From assembly GCA_910579125.1 (NCBI GenBank), contig CAJTTH010000029.1:1-36934 (forward strand): 36,934 nucleotides of DNA, written 5' to 3'. The stretch is from an uncultured Oscillospiraceae bacterium. GTDB taxonomy: Bacteria; Bacillota; Clostridia; Oscillospirales; Ruminococcaceae. The position numbers and the translations under genes are program-made. Below the pieces are notes generated by a model. The model had not been told where the DNA came from. It did not search any database and worked only from the letters and a program-made list of their open reading frames with translations. Shown here one piece after another: positions 28,949 to 36,548 of the stretch (positions are counted from its first letter, which is position 1; every line of letters starts with the position of its first letter).

Positions 28949-28955
28949 TACACCT

Positions 28956-28984
28956 ATTATACTACATTTTGCGCGGCTTGTCAA
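28956..28984 (-). promoter_or_regulatory. consensus promoter of the membrane-protein gene
   Basis: Minus strand: TTGACA (28984-28979), a 17-bp spacer ending ATGTAG, and TATAAT (28961-28956). It lies immediately after the citrate synthase stop codon. Confidence 0.9.
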
Positions 28985-28988
28985 GTGC

Positions 28989-30353
28989 TTAACGATCTTC
29001 TAGAGGCACGTACTCCTTATTGATATTGATCGCCTTGTAAGCGGGGCGGATAATGCGCTTGCCGTTTATCATCTCTTCCATTCTGTGAGCGCACCAGCCC
29101 GCCATTCTCGCGCACGCGAACAGCGCCGTGTACATCTCTACGGGAATTTTCAGCATTTTATAGACAAGCCCGGAATACATATCCACGTTCGCACATATAT
29201 TTTTAATGTTCCCGCGTTCTTCGGTGAAAACCGCGGGCGTAAGGCGTTCTATGCTGTCGAGCAGCTTGAACTCCGCCTCGAACTCCGTGCCCTTTGCAAG
29301 TTTCATCGCGTTGGATTTCAAAATCACGGCGCGCGGGTCGGAGAGTGTGTACACGGCGTGACCCATTCCGTAGATAAGCCCCGACTTGTCGCCCGCCTCC
29401 TTGCGGAGCAGCTTATGCAGAAACGCGCGTACCTCGTCGTCGTCCTCCCAGTTTTTAACGCCCGTCTTGACGTGCTCGAGCATATCCATTACCTTAATGT
29501 TCGCGCCGCCGTGACGGGGACCTTTCAGCGAGCCGATTGCCGCCGAATACGCCGAATACGCGTCCGTTCCCGACGAAGAAACGGTGCGGCAAGTGAACGT
29601 GGAGTTATTTCCGCCGCCGTGTTCAGCGTGGAGCATAAGGCACAGATCGAGCAGCATAGCTTCCTCGGGGGTATACGCGCGGTCGTCGCGGAGCGTCGAG
29701 AGGATACTCTCGGCGAGGCTTTCCTCTTTATTTATCTGGTGCATTACCATGGTGTCGTTGTAGTAGAAGCGGCGCATTGTCTGATAAGCCGCGACCATAA
29801 TCGCGGGGAGCTTCGAGATAACAGAGATCGCCTTGAGCATTTCGCTTTCGACGGACTTATTTTCTGGATCGCTGTCATAGCTGTACAGCGTAAGTACTGC
29901 CTGCTGCATTTTATTCATGATATTCGGCGAGGGATTGCGCATAATAACGTCCTCGCTGAAATAGCGCGGCAGCTCGCGGTATTCGGCGATGAGCCGCGAA
30001 AAACTCGTAAGCTCGCGTTCGTCGGGGAGCACGCCGAAAAGCAGCAGATACGCGACCTCCTCATAGCCGTAGCGTTTGCCGCTGATAGCGCCGTTCACCA
30101 GATCGCGGACGTTATAGCCGCGGTAGATGAGCTCGCCGTCGATAGGCTGCTTATCGCCCTCGCTTATGACGTAACCGTGAACGCAGCAGACGTTCGTAAT
30201 TCCCGCGACAACGCCCGACCCGTCCGAGTTGCGCAGTCCGCGCTTCACGCCGAACTTGCTGTACAGCGACGTGTCTATCGTGCTGTTGTCGACGAAATCC
30301 TCGCACATTTGTTTTAGTCTGTCGGTGGATCTCAGTTGTTCCATTTTGTCCAT
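28989..30353 (-). CDS. gltA: citrate synthase
   Basis: Citrate synthase condenses oxaloacetate and acetyl-CoA. The product is 454 aa from the chosen start. The catalytic regions are visible: LHAEHGGGNNSTFTCRTVSS with the first His, GPRHGGANIKVMDM with the second, and the oxaloacetate/CoA arginines downstream. The length and plan match the clostridial Si-type enzymes. The ATG at 30353 is chosen because GGAGTG lies 7 nt upstream; an in-frame ATG at 30368 adds MECVK but has no ribosome-binding site. A strong promoter lies at 30426-30454. With aconitase and ICDH it completes the route to 2-oxoglutarate. Confidence 0.95.
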   Translation of the reverse strand: MDKMEQLRSTDRLKQMCEDFVDNSTIDTSLYSKFGVKRGLRNSDGSGVVAGITNVCCVHGYVISEGDKQPIDGELIYRGYNVRDLVNGAISGKRYGYEEVAYLLLFGVLPDERELTSFSRLIAEYRELPRYFSEDVIMRNPSPNIMNKMQQAVLTLYSYDSDPENKSVESEMLKAISVISKLPAIMVAAYQTMRRFYYNDTMVMHQINKEESLAESILSTLRDDRAYTPEEAMLLDLCLMLHAEHGGGNNSTFTCRTVSSSGTDAYSAYSAAIGSLKGPRHGGANIKVMDMLEHVKTGVKNWEDDDEVRAFLHKLLRKEAGDKSGLIYGMGHAVYTLSDPRAVILKSNAMKLAKGTEFEAEFKLLDSIERLTPAVFTEERGNIKNICANVDMYSGLVYKMLKIPVEMYTALFACARMAGWCAHRMEEMINGKRIIRPAYKAININKEYVPLEDR

Positions 30354-30425
30354 TTTCACACACTCCATTACAATTTGGCATCTCTGTTTAATGCATTTTT
30401 ATTTTGTTTAACAATTCTTATTTTT

Positions 30426-30454
30426 ATTATACTACATTTGGATAATAAAGTCAA
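30426..30454 (-). promoter_or_regulatory. promoter of citrate synthase
   Basis: Minus strand: TTGACT (30454-30449), a 17-bp spacer ending ATGTAG, and TATAAT (30431-30426). A TTGTTAAACAA dyad downstream (about 30402-30416) resembles a Rex half-site plus overlap, but it does not make the full operator. Confidence 0.88.
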
Positions 30455-30562
30455 GTGTTGTTGTGAATAATCCGCATTAAAATATTGCATAATGCGCAGA
30501 TGAGAATTATTGTTGGCAACACTGCGCCGGACGTAATAATTTGTAATGAAAGGAAATACCGT

Positions 30563-31444
30563 ATGCCTAAAAAAGTAACGATCGCTTCTGCGGCGGCGCT
30601 GATACTGCTTGCGGCGGTCATCGCCGTATTGGCGGCTGTGAGCGGGCGGGAGCGTTATAAATTGCCGCGTCGGGTGAGCGTTTATTTCCCCGGGAACAGC
30701 GAAATATTGACAATGGATTACGGGGAGTTTCTGGAGGGCTGTCTGCGCGGAACGCTCACGGAGGGCGGCTTCGCGGAGGAAACCATGACCGCCGTGACCG
30801 CCGCCGTAAATTCACGGGCAATGTACGCACTTTCAACAAAAAGCGGATTTGCGAATTTCGGCGCGGATTTCACAGTCGGCGCGGATTTCCCGTATGTTCC
30901 CGCGGAGAACGCGGACGAGAGTATCTCCGCCGCAGTCCGCGAGGGGCAAAAGCTGCTGCTTACCTACGATGGCGAACCTATAAACGCGCAAATGTGTATG
31001 ATCTCCTCGGGCAGAACCGACGATCAGCCGCCGATCTCGCCGTCGGTGTCGCTGCCGTGCGATATCGGCGTGAACGGCTTTGAGAGCCGCGCCGCTTACA
31101 CTCCCGAGGAGGTTCGCGCGGCGCTGCATAAGAGCGGCGAATTAACGGGCAACTGCCGCAAATGGTTCAGCGACGCGGTTTGCGCGGACAACGGCACGCT
31201 GCTGTATGTTTCGTTCAACGGGGAAAAAATAACGGGCGGCGCGCTGAAAAGGGCGCTCGGACTGCGCAGCACCGCAATAAGCGTCGAATACGCCGAGGAT
31301 AAGTTTTACTTCACCTGTCTGGGACTCGGTGAAAATAAGGGAATGAGCGTCAACGCCGCCGATTTTCTCGCGCGCGGCGGCAAATCCGCGCGCGAAATTC
31401 TCGGCATGTTCTACCCGGGCGCGGAGCTTGAGGTAATAAAATAA
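30563..31444 (+). CDS. SpoIID/LytB-like protein, probably inactive
   Basis: The 293-aa protein has an N-terminal membrane anchor (about 6-27, IASAAALILLAAVIAVLAAV) and an extracytoplasmic domain with the SpoIID plan. DYGEFLEGCLRGTLTEGGFA then ETMTAVTAAVNSRAMYAL match the catalytic region, and the C-terminus GMSVNAADFLARGG then ILGMFYPGAEL matches the GMSQYGA...YYPG end. SpoIID enzymes have a catalytic Glu in a GEMP motif; here the aligned residues are GTLT, so lytic activity is doubtful. The ATG at 30563 follows AAAGGAA; an earlier in-frame ATG at 30485 lacks one. It may be a regulator or scaffold in spore engulfment or wall turnover (inference). Confidence 0.75.
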   Translation: MPKKVTIASAAALILLAAVIAVLAAVSGRERYKLPRRVSVYFPGNSEILTMDYGEFLEGCLRGTLTEGGFAEETMTAVTAAVNSRAMYALSTKSGFANFGADFTVGADFPYVPAENADESISAAVREGQKLLLTYDGEPINAQMCMISSGRTDDQPPISPSVSLPCDIGVNGFESRAAYTPEEVRAALHKSGELTGNCRKWFSDAVCADNGTLLYVSFNGEKITGGALKRALGLRSTAISVEYAEDKFYFTCLGLGENKGMSVNAADFLARGGKSAREILGMFYPGAELEVIK

Positions 31445-31472
31445 AAAGGCGTTTTTTAAATACGGAGGTTCA

Positions 31473-33083
31473 ATGAACACGATAGCTTTTATCAACGACA
31501 ATATGGTCTGGGGTGCGCCGATGCTCTGCCTTATGCTGTTTACGGGCGTGATGTTCACGGTGAGGACGGGCTTTTTTCAGCTTCGGAAATTCCCCGCGAT
31601 ACTGAAATCCACCGTTTTCGCGAAATCGGACGAGCGTGACAAGGACAGCGTTTCGCCGTTCGCGGCGATGTGTCAGGCGCTCGCGGCGACCTTGGGAACG
31701 GGCAATATCGCGGGAGTTTCCACGGCGGTCGCTATCGGCGGCGCGGGCGCGGTGTTCTGGATGTGGATATCGGCGCTGTTCGGCATGATGACGGGCTTCG
31801 CCGAGAACGTCCTCGGAATGCTCTACCGCCGCAAGGAAAACGGCGTGTACAAGGGCGGCGCAATGCTCTATATACGTGACGGACTGTCCGAAAGCCCGAA
31901 AACGCGTCCCCTCGCGCGTCCGCTGTCGGTGATATTCGCGGTGCTGTGCGTGCTCGCGGGTTTCGGAATGGGCAACGCCGCGCAGATGAACTCCGCGTCC
32001 GAGGCGCTCCGCACGGGCTTCGGCGTGCCGCCGCTTGTTACGGGTATAGTGCTGGCGGTTCTGGCGGCGGTCATCGTTTTCGGCGGCGTTAAGCGGATCT
32101 CCGCGTTTACGGCGCGGCTTGTGCCGTTTATGAGCGCGTTCTACATAATCGGCTGCCTGTACATCATAATCGCGAACGGGAGCGAACTGCCGTCCGTGTT
32201 CGCGAATATCGTGAAGTCCGCGTTCGGACTTGCGCAAGTGGGCGGGGGTATCGCGGGCGCTGCCGTGAAAACGGCGGTCTCAATGGGCTTCAAGCGCGGC
32301 GTTTTCTCGAACGAGGCGGGGCTTGGAACATCGGTGTTCGCGCATATCTCAAGCGGCGTGAAAAGCCCCGTGGTATGCGGAATGTGGAGCGTTTTCGAAA
32401 TTTTTTTCGACACGATAATCATGTGTTCGCTCACCGCGCTTGTGCTGTTGACAGGTAGCTGTCATTCCGAAAGGATAACCGTGACCGACGTAAGCGAAAA
32501 AACGCAGTACTGCCGCTTAACGGATAGCGATAGCCTGATAACGGACGGCACCGAGCTTCCCGAAACGATACGCCTGCACACCATTCAAGGGGAGTTTCTA
32601 GAGGTGGAAACGGGCGGCGGTATGACCCACTCGAACGTCGCCGCGGTAACGGGTATCGCGGACGAAAGCGGACATATCATCTCCGCGAGGATAGAGCCGC
32701 TGAACGGCGTGGGCTTGGCGACATACGCGTTCTCGGCGAAGTTCGGGAGGTCGGCGGGAGCGGTTTTGTCGGTGCTGGTGGTGATGTTCGCGTTCTCGAC
32801 GGTTATCGGTTGGTGCTATTTCGGCGGCGAGGCGGCGTCGTTCCTGTTCGGCGACCGCGCGAAAAAGCCGTTCTGTGCCGTGTTCATCGCGTTTTCGGTG
32901 ATCGGCGCGACCGTGAATATGAGCGTCGCGTGGGGAATTTCCGATATGCTCAACGGGCTTATGGCAATACCCAACCTTATCGCCGTGCTGTGTCTGCGCA
33001 AAAAGGTTTTCGCGGAGGTTCGGGATTATTCAAGCGGAAGATCCGCCGAAAAGAAAAAGCGTAAGATCGCCCTCAAAACGTAA
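31473..33083 (+). CDS. AGCS family sodium:alanine/glycine symporter
   Basis: The 536-aa integral membrane protein has the AGCS signatures FAAMCQALAATLGTGNIAGV and FWMWISALFGMMTGFAENVL, and SMGFKRGVFSNEAGLGTS in the later half. About ten to eleven helices are evident. AGCS proteins import alanine or glycine with Na+. It is longer than usual because residues about 329-410 form a hydrophilic insert between two helices, with Thr/Glu-rich beta-like sequence and two Cys (CHSER, YCRL). The C-terminus is very basic (KKKRKIALKT). ACGGAGG precedes the ATG 28 bp after the SpoIID-like gene, so the two are probably co-transcribed. Confidence 0.92.
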   Translation: MNTIAFINDNMVWGAPMLCLMLFTGVMFTVRTGFFQLRKFPAILKSTVFAKSDERDKDSVSPFAAMCQALAATLGTGNIAGVSTAVAIGGAGAVFWMWISALFGMMTGFAENVLGMLYRRKENGVYKGGAMLYIRDGLSESPKTRPLARPLSVIFAVLCVLAGFGMGNAAQMNSASEALRTGFGVPPLVTGIVLAVLAAVIVFGGVKRISAFTARLVPFMSAFYIIGCLYIIIANGSELPSVFANIVKSAFGLAQVGGGIAGAAVKTAVSMGFKRGVFSNEAGLGTSVFAHISSGVKSPVVCGMWSVFEIFFDTIIMCSLTALVLLTGSCHSERITVTDVSEKTQYCRLTDSDSLITDGTELPETIRLHTIQGEFLEVETGGGMTHSNVAAVTGIADESGHIISARIEPLNGVGLATYAFSAKFGRSAGAVLSVLVVMFAFSTVIGWCYFGGEAASFLFGDRAKKPFCAVFIAFSVIGATVNMSVAWGISDMLNGLMAIPNLIAVLCLRKKVFAEVRDYSSGRSAEKKKRKIALKT

Positions 33084-33085
33084 CT

Positions 33086-33115
33086 AAAGGCGGGAAAAAA
33101 TCCCGCCTTTATTCA
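33086..33115. terminator. intrinsic terminator between convergent genes
   Basis: AAAGGCGGGA (33086-33095) pairs perfectly with TCCCGCCTTT (33101-33110) around five A residues, followed by ATT. It separates the symporter (plus) from the DUF1540 gene (minus). Confidence 0.9.
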
Positions 33116-33137
33116 AAATATCAGCCGTCTTTTAATT

Positions 33138-33323
33138 TCAGCTATTGGAAACACCGGGCTTAGCCTTGAAGCTCAGGCAGTCCGTGCACTGTACGACAGT
33201 GGGGTTTGCCTCGTGAGTGCCCACCTCGATCTTGTCGAGCGAGCAGAAATCCTCGCAGCAGCAGTGGTGCTCGCAGTTGTGAATAGTGCAGCCGATGTGC
33301 TTGTTTGCGTATTCGGTTCCCAT
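33138..33323 (-). CDS. DUF1540 protein
   Basis: The 61-aa protein is cysteine-rich: C12, C17, C21, C22, C23, C27, C46 and C49, in IGCTIHNCEHHCCCEDFC and QCTDCLSF. This is the DUF1540 pattern, probably a small metal-binding or disulfide protein, common in spore-formers. The core I-x-V-G-T motif is present (KIEVGT). AAAGGAAG precedes the ATG on the minus strand. The gap to the next gene holds a TACAGC/GCTGT dyad near 33359-33376 of unknown meaning. Confidence 0.92.
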   Translation of the reverse strand: MGTEYANKHIGCTIHNCEHHCCCEDFCSLDKIEVGTHEANPTVVQCTDCLSFKAKPGVSNS

Positions 33324-33428
33324 AATAATACTTCCTTTCGTGAAAGAAATGTGATTGTACAGCTTTATGCTGTGTAATTATTATGGTTTTGTTTCGGCTG
33401 TGTATTCTTGGAGATTTTTGGAATTATT

Positions 33429-33554
33429 TTAAATCGTTTTCACCGTTTTTTCCTTATCGAACAACTCGCGGAATTTCCTTCGACAGCGGAAATTCACCAC
33501 GGGCAGCGAAACGACTAAAGCTGTCAGCATGATAAGCATGACCGAATCGCCCAT
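33429..33554 (-). CDS. 41-aa membrane miniprotein overlapping a truncated gene (putative)
   Basis: In a different frame from the gene at 33454-33756, an ATG at 33554 opens 41 codons. The product has one hydrophobic helix (SVMLIMLTALVVSLPVVNF) followed by a basic tail (RCRRKFRELFDKEK). The hydrophobic-then-basic pattern looks like a real small membrane protein rather than a shadow frame. Its ribosome-binding site (GGTGG) is weak. It may be a separate element gene whose 5' end was joined to the truncated DUF3991-like gene by a deletion. Confidence 0.4.
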   Translation of the reverse strand: MGDSVMLIMLTALVVSLPVVNFRCRRKFRELFDKEKTVKTI

Positions 33555-33756
33555 AACCACCGCGTTGGTTCTTGTGGTCGTACCACTTGCCGCCGTGAAT
33601 TGTCACGCTGTCATGCGTTCCGCTGCCGTCTGTGTAGATGTATTTGTAGGTCGAGCCGACTGTTTTCACCTGCTCCCCATGACTTTGAAGAAATGAAACC
33701 AAATCGGCGGTATTCGCTCGGTATAGATCATCTTCCGAAAAATTGATGTAGGGCAT
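33454..33756 (-). pseudogene. truncated DUF3991/TOPRIM-type mobile-element protein
   Basis: The 100-aa product opens MPYINFSEDDLYRANTADLV and SFLQSHGEQV, then HDSVTIHGGKWYDHKNQRGG. This is the N-terminal zinc-less domain typical of DUF3991/TOPRIM proteins of conjugative elements and plasmids. Family members run on for several hundred residues into a TOPRIM domain. Here the sequence changes right after the QRGG motif into an unrelated tail (YGRFGHAYHADSF...), so the gene is truncated. AGGAAAGGAAG lies before the ATG at 33756. Confidence 0.6.
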
Positions 33757-33887
33757 AAGACTTCCTTTCCTCAAAATAATAAAATATTATATTGGTTACT
33801 TAACATTGTAGGTTCATGATGACCCTATCCATAGACCACTTACAAGGCAGAATTTTCCCTTGTCAGTAATTTTATTTTTGAAAAAAA

Positions 33888-34151
33888 TTAAGGTGGTCGC
33901 TCAACGAAGTATAAATTCGATGAGTTACCGCCCGATTGTCTGTATCTGCGTTCGTGACGAAGAAATTTTGCTTTTTCGAGATCGGAAAGCGCACGTTTTA
34001 CAGTGCTTCTGGACATTTTCAAGTCTGCTGCTATCGTTGAGATAGCGGGAAAGCACGAGCCTTTTTCATCTGCTCTGTCGCGCAGATACATATATACCGC
34101 TATGGCGCGGTGCGGCAGGTTTGTGGAATAGATTTCTTTGTTATTCAGCAA
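33888..34151 (-). CDS. helix-turn-helix protein of the mobile element
   Basis: The protein of about 87 aa is a winged-helix HTH_36-type domain: RAIAVYMYLRDRADEKGSCF, STIAADLKMSRSTVKRALSD and LEKAKFLRHERR. Such proteins accompany replication and transfer genes of conjugative elements, as RepA-like N-terminal domains or small regulators. The TTG at 34151 is 7 nt from AAGGAG, so it is preferred to an in-frame ATG at 34181 that lies inside the upstream gene and before the ribosome-binding site. It begins 4 nt after the stop of the chimeric gene, so they are co-transcribed. Confidence 0.75.
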   Translation of the reverse strand: MLNNKEIYSTNLPHRAIAVYMYLRDRADEKGSCFPAISTIAADLKMSRSTVKRALSDLEKAKFLRHERRYRQSGGNSSNLYFVERPP

Positions 34152-34155
34152 TTGA

Positions 34156-35940
34156 TCACTCCTTAAAGACGGGATTTTCAAGTGTATTTTCTTTTAATCC
34201 GAGTGCCTGTTTCTTACGGCGAATAGCGGCTTTCAGCTTATGCTCGGTGCGGAGCCGCTGGCCGTGTAAGCTGCGATTGTAATCATCGGAAATAAGTCTA
34301 CCGAACGAGGACAACATTGACAGCACAGCGTTCTGCGTAGCCGTCAGATTATATCTGTTCACATTTTCAAGGAACTGTTTTGCATACTCATTTCCCAACT
34401 CGGCGGATTGTTTTATAAAATCAATGCCGAGTTCCCGATCTGCGTCACAGCCCAGACCATTAAGTGTCATTACACCAAGACGATATATGATTTTATCATC
34501 GGGATTTTCGGCGGCAACTTTTTGAAAGCCGTCATACGTTTTTTTGAAGTACACGTCAGCTTGTTTCTGATTTTTCACCGTGCCAATACCGTCACGAAGC
34601 ATTTTTGCGGCTTCGTAGCAAGCGTAGATATTGCCATTATCAGCAGATTTTTTGAACCACTCGAATGCTTTTTCGTAGTTTTGTACCGTGCCGTTTCCGT
34701 AATAATATAAGCTGCCAAGCGAGTATTGCGCATAGCCGTTGTCTGACATCGCCGCTTTCTGAAACCATTTGAGCGCCTCAGAAAAGTTACGCTCAGTTCC
34801 GTAACCGAAATTATATAGCCGACCGAGGTGATACCAGATATACGGCTGCATTTTATCTGCAGTCGGTTCTAACACAAGGAAGCCTTTCAGCGTCTGCGCA
34901 AAGTATTCCTGCGCTTTCGGAATATTTTCCTTGCCGAGCAAGTCTCTCTGATACATCTTTGCAATACTGTAAATTGCAATGACATTGCCTTTATCAGCCT
35001 CTTTTTGAAACAGATTCAAAGCCTTTTCGTACTGCTTGTTTTTCAAATGTTCTTTTGCGGTTTTGTAATCGCCACGCCAATTCATATAAAAGTTGCCGCA
35101 GGATATATCCTCATGCGGTTCGTTATCCTCAATATCCTCGGGCAACGGAATTTCATTATCGGAAACGATATTCTGCTCCAAGAAATTCATATCCAATACC
35201 GCACGGATAACAGCATTTTTTATAGGCTTGAACACATTGTTTTCTTCAAGCGGAGGAAACTTCTGCACGGCGCTCGTATAGGTTTCATATTTTAGCTGTT
35301 CCAGCTTGCACCATTCCTCATACATCTTCTTCAGCACGGGATTCTGAGCGAGCAGCGACACGATTTGATCCCGAAACATATTTCTTCCGCTCGGCATCAC
35401 GCTCATAAAACCGTGCTGCTGGCGGAGCATAAGGCGGTCAACATTCAACTTGGAGCGCACCAGCTCCGTTTGAACTTCTGTTTGGAGTATTCTTAAATTG
35501 TCGAGCGTGTCCGAAATCATTTCCAGAAAAACCGCCACATGAAGCAGCGGTTCACGGTTCCTGTGCATATCCGCGGCGAGCTGCGCTACGTCCTGCAAGT
35601 TGCTCTCGGCGGCTACCGTCTGCTGCAGATCGTTGGTGGAATTGCGCTGCATACGGTTCTTGTTCGCCGCGTTTGAAATTATTCTTTTTTCCTCAGCCGC
35701 GGTCACGGGGCGTGTGTAAATGCGGAGCGTCACGCCGTCTTTTTCACCGAGATAGCGCAGTATTGCCTGTTCGCTTGTTGAAGTCGGATATTCCCGAAGC
35801 GCCCATACACAGCGGAATGTGTTTCCGCAAATAAAATAGTCCGTGAAAAATTTGATCACAGACGGCGCTATCATATCCAGGAAATTCTTCTGCGGTTTGG
35901 TGGCAAACTCGCGCTCGGTTACACTTATTTTCTTTTTCAA
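34156..35940 (-). CDS. chimeric conjugation protein: VirB4/TraE N-terminus joined to a Sel1-repeat relaxase C-terminus
   Basis: The 594-aa product has two unrelated parts. Residues 1 to about 192 (VTEREFATKPQKNFLDMIAP, YFICGNTFRCVWALREYPTS, NAANKNRMQRNSTNDLQQTV, LRQQHGFMSVMPSGRN) match the N-terminus of the VirB4/TraE ATPase of Firmicute conjugative elements. From about 193 (SLLAQNPVLKKMYEEWCKLE, FPPLEENNVFKPIKNAVIRA) it matches the C-terminal part of MobL/MobP-type relaxases, and about 300-520 are Sel1 repeats (YAQYSLGSLYYYGNGT and others). The Walker A part of VirB4 and the relaxase catalytic domain are both absent. The TTG at 35940 follows GGGGGA. The frame is open, but neither parent activity can remain. 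Confidence 0.75.
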   Translation of the reverse strand: MKKKISVTEREFATKPQKNFLDMIAPSVIKFFTDYFICGNTFRCVWALREYPTSTSEQAILRYLGEKDGVTLRIYTRPVTAAEEKRIISNAANKNRMQRNSTNDLQQTVAAESNLQDVAQLAADMHRNREPLLHVAVFLEMISDTLDNLRILQTEVQTELVRSKLNVDRLMLRQQHGFMSVMPSGRNMFRDQIVSLLAQNPVLKKMYEEWCKLEQLKYETYTSAVQKFPPLEENNVFKPIKNAVIRAVLDMNFLEQNIVSDNEIPLPEDIEDNEPHEDISCGNFYMNWRGDYKTAKEHLKNKQYEKALNLFQKEADKGNVIAIYSIAKMYQRDLLGKENIPKAQEYFAQTLKGFLVLEPTADKMQPYIWYHLGRLYNFGYGTERNFSEALKWFQKAAMSDNGYAQYSLGSLYYYGNGTVQNYEKAFEWFKKSADNGNIYACYEAAKMLRDGIGTVKNQKQADVYFKKTYDGFQKVAAENPDDKIIYRLGVMTLNGLGCDADRELGIDFIKQSAELGNEYAKQFLENVNRYNLTATQNAVLSMLSSFGRLISDDYNRSLHGQRLRTEHKLKAAIRRKKQALGLKENTLENPVFKE

Positions 35941-36154
35941 GATAATCCCCCCATTCCCTGATTTATCTCCTGCTCGGGAAACGCTTCGCTTTCGGGCTTG
36001 AGAAAATAATCGTCATCGCAGTCCCAGAACGAGATATACACCTCATCACCGTCAAGTGTTACAGGGCGCTGCTCAAAGCCCTCTCCAACAGTTCATTCGC
36101 AGGCAAGTCGAATTTTACGGAATTTCCGTCATTCATAATAAAAAATCTTATCAT
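35937..36154 (-). pseudogene. frameshifted small mobile-element gene
   Basis: From the ATG at 36154 (GGAGG upstream) one frame reads MIRFFIMNDGNSVKFDLPAN, then ELLE, and stops at 36059. The next frame continues at once with GFEQRPVTLDGDEVYISFWD, CDDDYFLKPESEAF and so on to a stop at 35937. Together they make one protein of about 70 aa, so a single frameshift near 36080 has broken the gene. The second frame's stop overlaps the TTG start of the chimeric gene, as in a once-coupled operon. The family is unnamed to me, though the opening is like small accessory proteins of conjugative elements. Confidence 0.6.
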
Positions 36155-36155
36155 A

Positions 36156-36536
36156 TTAAGTCCTCCGTTTCAGCATTTTAACGCCGTTTCTAAGGAGCAT
36201 AACTCCCGTAAAAATAGTCAGCGTTGTGGGATCATCAATAAGTGTCCAATCGCAAAGCTCACTGAGCGAAATATCCGAATCGCCGTTATACACAGCTTTC
36301 GCCGCTTTATAAAGCGCGTAGCCCTCGGTAGAAATTCCGCTTAAATCGATCATGCCGAAATTCACCGAATACCTTGCAAGCGCTCTTTCAGAGCGTTCCC
36401 ACAGGAGCTTGTCGGCGGATAAAAGAAAAGCCGCGGCGACAAATCCGCTGCGGCTGCAGTAATAATCCGAATTTTTCGGAGAAATAAATCCCGTAAAATT
36501 TTTTCTGTGCATGGCGCTTTTAAATCTTATCTTCAT
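36156..36536 (-). CDS. DUF6075-like protein
   Basis: The protein of about 126 aa opens MKIRFKSAMHRKNFTGFISP, then KNSDYYCSRSGFVAAAFLLS, ALYKAAKAVYNGDSDISLSE and a C-terminal hydrophobic helix (TLTIFTGVMLLRNG). This set matches the DUF6075-like proteins often found in conjugative elements of gut Clostridia (moderate confidence). The ATG at 36536 lies 7 nt from GAGGGGG; a GTG at 36542 is possible. It ends 1 nt before the ATG of the broken gene at 36154. Role unknown. Confidence 0.6.
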   Translation of the reverse strand: MKIRFKSAMHRKNFTGFISPKNSDYYCSRSGFVAAAFLLSADKLLWERSERALARYSVNFGMIDLSGISTEGYALYKAAKAVYNGDSDISLSELCDWTLIDDPTTLTIFTGVMLLRNGVKMLKRRT

Positions 36537-36548
36537 TTTCACACCCCC

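Noticed and set aside
29085..30317. 410-codon plus-strand frame antisense to citrate synthase
   Set aside because: It is a shadow of a well-supported gene with codon-biased third positions. The Arg/His/Val-rich product has no family pattern.
30396..30420. Rex operator at the citrate synthase promoter
   Set aside because: TTGTTAAACAA is present, but the full TTGTTAA-N4-TTAACAA palindrome is not.
33842..33863. ACAAGG/CCTTGT dyad after the HTH gene as a terminator
   Set aside because: On the minus strand, where termination would be needed, no T-run follows. It remains only a weak dyad.
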